Origin: Castellaniella ginsengisoli
GTDB taxonomy: Bacteria > Pseudomonadota > Gammaproteobacteria > Burkholderiales > Burkholderiaceae_B
Assembly: GCF_039523235.1 (NCBI RefSeq)
Contig: NZ_BAAAEX010000011.1
DNA: 64,000 bases
Reading direction: 5' to 3' (one strand)
The notes under the pieces are model-generated. The model was given only the letters and a program-made list of their open reading frames with translations. It was not told the origin of the DNA and did no database searches. The translations under genes and the position numbers were made by a program. Shown in pieces: positions 59,385 to 64,000 of the stretch (positions within the stretch are counted from its first letter, which is position 1; every line of letters starts with the position of its first letter).

Positions 59385-59410
59385 TATATTAACGAGAATC
59401 ATTCTTCTTA
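59385..59410 (+). promoter_or_regulatory. Fur-box-like element and -10 of the ftr operon
   Basis: TATATT (59385-59390) followed directly by AACGAGAATCATTCTTCTTA (59391-59410), which contains the GAGAATCATTC core of Fur boxes. Fur bound here would cover the start of transcription and repress ftrABC when iron is plentiful. Function inferred from the motif and the genes. Confidence 0.65.
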
Positions 59411-59428
59411 TCGACACGGAGATCGCGC

Positions 59429-59965
59429 ATGGTGAACAAGCTGTTTCTCGCACTGGCAGGCATCGGCCTGGCTTCTTCCGCCCTGGCGGCCGAGTATCCC
59501 ATCGGCGAACCCAGCGAGCTCAACGGGCTGGAAGTGGCCGCCGTCTACCTCCAGCCGGTCGAAATGGAACCGGCCGGCATGATGCGCGCCGCCAAGGATT
59601 CCGACATCCACCTGGAAGCCGATATCCATGCCACGGCCGACAACAAGAACGGCTTGCCCGAGGGCGCCTGGGCCCCGTACCTGAACATTCAATACGTGCT
59701 GCAGAAGCAGGGCAGCGACAAGGTCTTGAAGGGCGATCTGATGCCCATGGTGGCCAACGACGGGCCGCACTACGGCGACAACGTCAAGCTCGAAGGCCCG
59801 GGCAAGTACAACCTGACCTTCATCGTCGGCTCGCCCGAGACGGCGCACAACAACCATTTCGGCCGCCATGTCGACAAGGAAACCGGCGTTGCGCCGTGGT
59901 TCGAGCCCTTCGAAGTCAAATACGAGTTCGTCTATGCCGGCACCGGCAAGAAGGGCGGCTACTGA
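59429..59965 (+). CDS. ftrA: Periplasmic iron-binding protein FtrA (P19/Tp34 family)
   Basis: A 178-residue exported protein. Seen: signal peptide cut after SSALA (residue 20), mature start AEYPIGEPSELNGLEVAAVYL, EADIHATADNKNGLPEG, and NNHFGRHVDKETGVAPWF, with the His/Glu/Met residues that bind metal in the P19 family. Known: in Bordetella FtrA works with FtrB, FtrC and FtrD to import ferrous iron; P19 homologues bind copper and iron. First gene behind the Fur-box-like element. Confidence 0.94.
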   Translation: MVNKLFLALAGIGLASSALAAEYPIGEPSELNGLEVAAVYLQPVEMEPAGMMRAAKDSDIHLEADIHATADNKNGLPEGAWAPYLNIQYVLQKQGSDKVLKGDLMPMVANDGPHYGDNVKLEGPGKYNLTFIVGSPETAHNNHFGRHVDKETGVAPWFEPFEVKYEFVYAGTGKKGGY

Positions 59966-59978
59966 TCGCGGGGCGGAG

Positions 59979-60338
59979 ATGGCGGCGCGCATGCGGATCT
60001 GGATTGCCCTGGCCCTCCTGACAGGGCTTGGCTGGCTGGCGCCGATGCCGGCGGCCCTCGCCGCCGACATGCCGGTCTATACGCTCACCTTCAAGCCTGA
60101 CGGCACCTTTGAGCCGGCCCGTCTGGAAGTGCCGGCGGGCCGCTTCAAGATCATCCTGGTCAATGAAAGCACCGAGGCGGTCGAGTTCGAGAGCCTGCCG
60201 CTGCGCAAAGAAAAGGTCCTCGGGCCGGGGGTCACTTCGTTCGTGGTCCTGACTCTGTCGCGGCCGGGCGAATATCCCTTCTTCGACGACTTCCATCCCC
60301 AGGTCAAAGGCACTCTGGTGGTGCTGCCCAAACCCTGA
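59979..60338 (+). CDS. ftrB: Cupredoxin-domain protein FtrB
   Basis: A 119-residue exported cupredoxin-fold protein. Seen: N-terminal hydrophobic signal (RIWIALALLTGLGWLAPMPA, cut near ALA), VYTLTFKPDGTFEPARLEVP, VEFESLPLRKEKVLGPG, and FDDFHPQVKGTLVV. Known: FtrB is thought to oxidise ferrous iron before FtrC moves it. Start uncertain between ATG 59979 and ATG 59991, since the GGAG site is too close to one and far from the other. Only 13 bases after ftrA. Confidence 0.88.
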   Translation: MAARMRIWIALALLTGLGWLAPMPAALAADMPVYTLTFKPDGTFEPARLEVPAGRFKIILVNESTEAVEFESLPLRKEKVLGPGVTSFVVLTLSRPGEYPFFDDFHPQVKGTLVVLPKP

Positions 60339-60354
60339 TCAACCCCCCTTCATC

Positions 60355-61215
60355 ATGGAACAAGTCGCCTTCATCGTCTGGCGTGAAAGTGTCGAGGCCC
60401 TGCTGGTCGTCGGCATCCTGTATTCCTGGCTGCGCGTTTCGCCCGAGGGCCGGCGCGGCTTGCCCTGGCTATGGGGAGGTGTCGGCGCCGGGCTGCTGCT
60501 GGCGGGCGCGCTGGCGCTGGTGCTGCTGGGAATTTCCTCCTGGTTGTCCGACGAAGGCCAGGAGTGGTTCCAGGCCTTGATGGCGCTGGCGGCCTGCGGG
60601 CTGGTGGTCCAGATGGTCGTGTGGATGCGCGCCCGCGGTCGCGGCCTGCAGCGCGAACTGGAGTCCGGCGCCGCCGAGCGGGTCGGCGGGAATCACTGGT
60701 GGGGTCTGCTTGCGCTGGTCATGATCGCCGTCGCGCGCGAAGGCAGCGAGACCGTGGTGTTCCTCTACGGCTCCGTCCTCTCGTCGCAGGGGTCGGGCGG
60801 CGCCGGTGCCATGGCCCTGGCCGGTCTGGGCGGATTTGCGGCAGCGCTGCTGACGTTCTGGCTGTTGCAACTGGGGGGACGGGTCATCACGTGGCGGCGG
60901 TTTTTCAAGCTGACCGAAATCCTGTTGCTGTTGCTGGCCGGCGCGCTGCTGGTGTCGGCCACGGATCGCCTGATCTCTCTGGGCGTGCTGCCGACCCTGG
61001 TGGATCCGGTGTGGGACAGCGCCTGGCTGCTGGGCACCGAAGGCGGGCTGGGCAAGGTCCTGGCCGATTTCGCCGGGTACCGCGCCTATCCCGCGTTGTC
61101 GCAGTTGTTGATCTGGCTGGCCTATTGGTGCGTCGTGGCCTGGCTGTTGCGCCGCGCCTCGCGCGCCGCAACGGCGCCGGCCGCCGCGCGTTCCAAGGCG
61201 CCTGCGGCGGTCTGA
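60355..61215 (+). CDS. ftrC: FTR1-family iron permease FtrC
   Basis: Inner-membrane permease of 286 residues with seven predicted helices. Seen: two RExxE iron motifs, RESVEALLVVGIL in the first helix and REGSETVVFLYGS in the fourth, the defining feature of FTR1. Works with FtrA, FtrB and FtrD in ferrous-iron uptake. 16 bases after ftrB. In Bordetella ftrD follows directly; here it is displaced by an opposite-strand gene. Confidence 0.94.
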   Translation: MEQVAFIVWRESVEALLVVGILYSWLRVSPEGRRGLPWLWGGVGAGLLLAGALALVLLGISSWLSDEGQEWFQALMALAACGLVVQMVVWMRARGRGLQRELESGAAERVGGNHWWGLLALVMIAVAREGSETVVFLYGSVLSSQGSGGAGAMALAGLGGFAAALLTFWLLQLGGRVITWRRFFKLTEILLLLLAGALLVSATDRLISLGVLPTLVDPVWDSAWLLGTEGGLGKVLADFAGYRAYPALSQLLIWLAYWCVVAWLLRRASRAATAPAAARSKAPAAV

Positions 61216-61273
61216 TCGGCCAGGCGATGCCGCCTGAAGCCGTCCGCCGCCGCCGCGCTGCGGCTGGCGGGCG

Positions 61274-62293
61274 TCAGCCCTGGAAGCCTTCCAGCACGAT
61301 CTTGCCCCGGGCGCGGCCGCTTTCCAGCAGGGCGTGCGCTTTTTTCAAATTGGCCGCATTGATTGGCTGCAGGATATCGGTCAATGTGGTGCGCAGACGG
61401 CCCGAATCCACCAGATCCGCCACTTCGTCCAGCAGGCGCCCCTGCGCTTCGATGTCCACGGTTTCGAACACCGAGCGGGTATACATGAATTCCCAGTGGA
61501 GGGAGACGGATTTGCGCTTGAACAGCTTGATGTCGATGGTTTCGGGATCGTCGATCAGGCCCAGGCGGCCTTGCGGGGCGATGAGTTCGGCGAGCTGGGC
61601 CGCATGCCGGTCGGTTGCGGTGGTCGAGAAGACGAAGGCCGGCTGGCCAAGCCCCAGCGCTCCGACCTGGGCGGCCAGGGGGCGGCTGTGGTCCACGACA
61701 TGATCCGCGCCCAGCGACTCGACCCAGGCCCGGGTTTCCGGGCGGGACGCGGTGGCGATGACGGTCAGGTCCGTGAGCGCCTTGACGAGCTGGATGGCGA
61801 TCGAGCCCACGCCGCCGGCGCCGCCGACGATCAGGATGGCATTTGCCGCGCCGGGCACGGCGCGGCGCACATCGAGCCGGTCGAACAGCATTTCCCAGGC
61901 GGTGATGGCCGTCAGGGGCAGGGCGGCCGCCTCGGCATCGGCAAGCGTGGCGGGCTTGCGGCCGACGATGCGCTCATCGACCAGATGGAATGCGCTGTTG
62001 GTGCCGGGGCGGTTCAGATCGCCGGCGTAGAACACGGCATCGCCCGGCCGGAAGCGCGTGGCTTGGGAACCGGCCGCCGCAACCCGGCCGACGGCGTCCC
62101 ACCCCAGGACTTTCCATTGGCCGGCGCCCGGGGATACGTTTTTCCGGATCTTGGTGTCGACGGGGTTGACGGATACCGCCGCGACTTCGACCAGCAGGTC
62201 GCGGCCTTCCGGCACCGGACGTTCGAGTTCGATATCGACCAGCGCGTCGTCGCGTTCGAGGGTTCCGGCCTGCCGGTATCCGATGGCTTTCAT
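61274..62293 (-). CDS. Zinc-type alcohol dehydrogenase / quinone oxidoreductase family protein
   Basis: Medium-chain dehydrogenase/reductase of 339 residues. Seen: EVAAVSVNPVDTKIRKNVSP, VLGWDAVGRVAAAGSQATRF, ALPLTAITAWEMLFDRLDV, and NADPH fold ILIVGGAGGVGSIAIQLVKA. The usual zinc-binding Cys cluster of alcohol dehydrogenases is absent, as in quinone-oxidoreductase-like members. ATG at 62293. Odd: lies on the minus strand between ftrC and ftrD, splitting an otherwise conserved operon. Physiological substrate unknown. Confidence 0.88.
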   Translation of the reverse strand: MKAIGYRQAGTLERDDALVDIELERPVPEGRDLLVEVAAVSVNPVDTKIRKNVSPGAGQWKVLGWDAVGRVAAAGSQATRFRPGDAVFYAGDLNRPGTNSAFHLVDERIVGRKPATLADAEAAALPLTAITAWEMLFDRLDVRRAVPGAANAILIVGGAGGVGSIAIQLVKALTDLTVIATASRPETRAWVESLGADHVVDHSRPLAAQVGALGLGQPAFVFSTTATDRHAAQLAELIAPQGRLGLIDDPETIDIKLFKRKSVSLHWEFMYTRSVFETVDIEAQGRLLDEVADLVDSGRLRTTLTDILQPINAANLKKAHALLESGRARGKIVLEGFQG

Positions 62294-62512
62294 GAGACAG
62301 CTCCTGTTTGCTTGGAAAGGGGAATGGGGAGGAGAATACCGCCTGTCTCGCGCCGTGACCATGCGCGAGACCTGCCCGCAACGACCCAAAGGATACTGTC
62401 ATGGCCACGATCCGGCACGCGCATCGGCCTGCACGGCAAGCCGGCGAAGCCGGCCGCGGTATACACTGGCGGCCTGCCGTCCCCGGCCGGGGACGTGTCG
62501 TGAGGTAGCTGC

Positions 62513-63931
62513 ATGGTCTGGTCGCATTCCTTCCGTTCCGGTGTCGCGCGCGCGGGAGACTTCCTGCGCGATCATCAGCGCGCGATCCGGCGGGTGCAAT
62601 GGGTGATTGTCGTCGTCTACATCGCCTTGCTGGCGATTCCGGCCATCACGCCATTGCCGGACCGCACCGCATCCGTCTTCAACAACCTCACCGTTCTGGC
62701 CCAGTTCGCTTTCTGGGGCATCTGGTGGCCGTTCGTGCTGGTGTCCATTCCCTTGTTCGGACGCGCCTGGTGCGGCTTGTTCTGTCCCGAGGGCGCCCTG
62801 ACCGAATGGGCCAGCCGGCACGGGCGCGGCCATGCCATTCCACGCTGGATGCGGTGGGGCGGCTGGCCTTTCGTCGCCTTCAGCCTGACCACCATTTACG
62901 GCCAGTTGGTCAGCGTCTACCAGTATCCCTGGGCCGTTGCCGCCGTGCTGGGCGGCTCTACCGTGGCCGCGATAGTCGTCGGCTGGCTCTATGGGCGCGA
63001 CAAACGCGTCTGGTGCAAATACTTGTGCCCGGTCAACGGGGTGTTCAATCTGCTGGCCAAGCTTGCGCCCTGGCACTACCGGGTGGATGCCGCCGCCTGG
63101 CGCGCGCCCGTGCGCCGCACCGAATCGATCAATTGCGCGCCCCTGCTGCCCTTGCGCAACATGCAGGGAGCGGCCGAATGCCACATGTGCGGACGCTGCA
63201 GCGATTATCGGGGCGCCATCACGCTGACGCCCCGCTCGCCGGAGGCCGAAATCGTCCATGTCGAGAACGGCAGCGGCTGGCAGACGGCGCTGATCGTGTT
63301 CGGCCTGATGGGCCTGGCCGTGGGCGCCTTTCTCTGGAGCGCCAGTCCCTGGTTCGTCTCGATCAAGCAGTCCGCCGCCGCCTGGCTGGTGGCGCGGGAC
63401 ATCTACTGGCCGCTGATGGATGACGCGCCCTGGTTCATCCTGACACACTATCCGGAAGTCAATGACAGCTTCAGTTGGCTGGACGGCGCCGTCATTCTGT
63501 TGTTCATCGGCGGCGCGGCCGTCATCGTGGGCGGCGCCGCATTCGGCGGGCTCTGGCTGGCGGATCGGCTGTTGCCGGCTCTGGAGATGCCGGGGGTGCG
63601 GGATGCGGACGGCCGGCTGCTGCGCAGCCGCCTGGCGGGCGTTCACAAGCTCGCCCAGGGGCTGATTCCGGCGGCGGGAGCCGGAGTCTTCCTGGGGCTG
63701 TCGGCCACGACGCTGACCCTGCTGCAGCACGAGGGCGTTTCCACGGGCTGGGCCAACGCCGTGCGCTTTACGTTGCTGGCGCTGGCGCTGGCCTGGAGCC
63801 TGCGGTTCGAATGGCGGCTCGCGGGCCTGCGCACGGCCAGGACGGCGCCCAGGCTGGGCGCCGTCGCCCTGGTGACCGCCGGCTTGCTGCCGTTCTGCTG
63901 GGCCTGGGTCCTGTTCTTCGTGCGCTGGTAA
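62513..63931 (+). CDS. ftrD: Membrane 4Fe-4S protein FtrD
   Basis: Polytopic membrane iron-sulfur protein of 472 residues resembling NapH. Seen: several predicted helices, cysteine clusters in GRAWCGLFCPEGALTE, VWCKYLCPVNGVFN, and ECHMCGRCSDYRGA. Known: FtrD completes the FtrABCD system and is believed to accept electrons from iron oxidation by FtrB. Starts at ATG 62513 after a 219-base gap that holds a perfect palindrome GTCCCCGGCCGGGGAC (62479-62494) 18 bases before the start. May depend on its own promoter. Confidence 0.92.
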   Translation: MVWSHSFRSGVARAGDFLRDHQRAIRRVQWVIVVVYIALLAIPAITPLPDRTASVFNNLTVLAQFAFWGIWWPFVLVSIPLFGRAWCGLFCPEGALTEWASRHGRGHAIPRWMRWGGWPFVAFSLTTIYGQLVSVYQYPWAVAAVLGGSTVAAIVVGWLYGRDKRVWCKYLCPVNGVFNLLAKLAPWHYRVDAAAWRAPVRRTESINCAPLLPLRNMQGAAECHMCGRCSDYRGAITLTPRSPEAEIVHVENGSGWQTALIVFGLMGLAVGAFLWSASPWFVSIKQSAAAWLVARDIYWPLMDDAPWFILTHYPEVNDSFSWLDGAVILLFIGGAAVIVGGAAFGGLWLADRLLPALEMPGVRDADGRLLRSRLAGVHKLAQGLIPAAGAGVFLGLSATTLTLLQHEGVSTGWANAVRFTLLALALAWSLRFEWRLAGLRTARTAPRLGAVALVTAGLLPFCWAWVLFFVRW

Positions 63932-63977
63932 GCGCGCGCCGGGGCCGGCTGCGCATTCCGGCGGCGGGCGCGTCCGG

Positions 63978-64000
63978 ATGAAGCGTTTGACAACCGGCAT
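63978..64000 (+). CDS. Possible start of a further gene, cut by the window end
   Basis: An ATG opens a frame MKRLTTG that runs to the window edge 47 bases after ftrD. Too short to identify; no clear ribosome site. Confidence 0.25.

Overview
The window is a high-G+C, gene-dense stretch of a betaproteobacterial chromosome, most likely a member of the Alcaligenaceae (Burkholderiales). Supporting signs are an EF-P with arginine at position 32 beside its rhamnosyltransferase EarP, a DUF2863 gene, the order gntR-sdhCDAB-sdhE-gltA, the order odhA-odhB-lpdA-zapE, phaC-phaB-phaR, and a Bordetella-type ftrABCD ferrous-iron uptake locus. I see no rRNA, tRNA, insertion sequence, prophage, CRISPR array or origin. 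Nearly every base belongs to recognisable core metabolism, and I do not see a clearly undescribed multi-gene system. The most interesting signals are regulatory.

Layout. 0.1-4.5 kb: AidB-like acyl-CoA dehydrogenase, secreted nuclease, DUF1178 protein, then a LysR regulator divergent from an MdtJ/MdtI-type small multidrug resistance pair. 4.6-10.4 kb (minus strand): efp, earP and DUF2863, then acnB. 10.4-16.4 kb (minus strand): ompW, a small GNAT protein, prpD, prpC, prpB (methylcitrate cycle) and mdh. 16.5-22.3 kb (plus): a GntR/UTRA regulator, succinate dehydrogenase, its flavinylation factor and citrate synthase. 22.3-33.1 kb: malic enzyme-PTA hybrid (minus), then 2-oxoglutarate dehydrogenase, zapE and trpS (plus). 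With acnB, mdh, sdh, gltA and odh together, about half of the TCA cycle lies within 23 kb.

33.1-46.8 kb is an amine/omega-amino-acid catabolic island. It holds a four-gene polyamine-type ABC importer with a GabT-type aminotransferase, a divergent MocR/GabR-type regulator, a second class III aminotransferase, a LysR regulator, glutaryl-CoA dehydrogenase, a CaiB-type CoA transferase and a semialdehyde dehydrogenase. Together they suit import and breakdown of GABA, 5-aminovalerate or their diamine precursors to succinate or to glutaryl-CoA and crotonyl-CoA.

46.8-56.2 kb: pta-ackA behind a well-spaced FNR/ANR-type promoter, then tex, a DinG-type helicase, bamD, rluD and pgeF. 56.2-59.4 kb: the polyhydroxyalkanoate genes phaC, phaB and phaR, closed by a strong terminator. 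59.4-64 kb: ftrA, ftrB and ftrC behind a Fur-box-like element, then ftrD, separated from the others by an oxidoreductase gene on the opposite strand.

Key regulatory observation: a 21-bp pseudo-palindrome (GTCTTATA-N5-TATAAGAC) occurs twice, upstream of acnB and in the mdh/gntR gap. In both cases it ends exactly 2 bp upstream of the predicted -35 box. The divergent GntR-family protein is the natural candidate to bind it. Separately, FNR/ANR-like boxes with class-II spacing precede pta-ackA and ompW.
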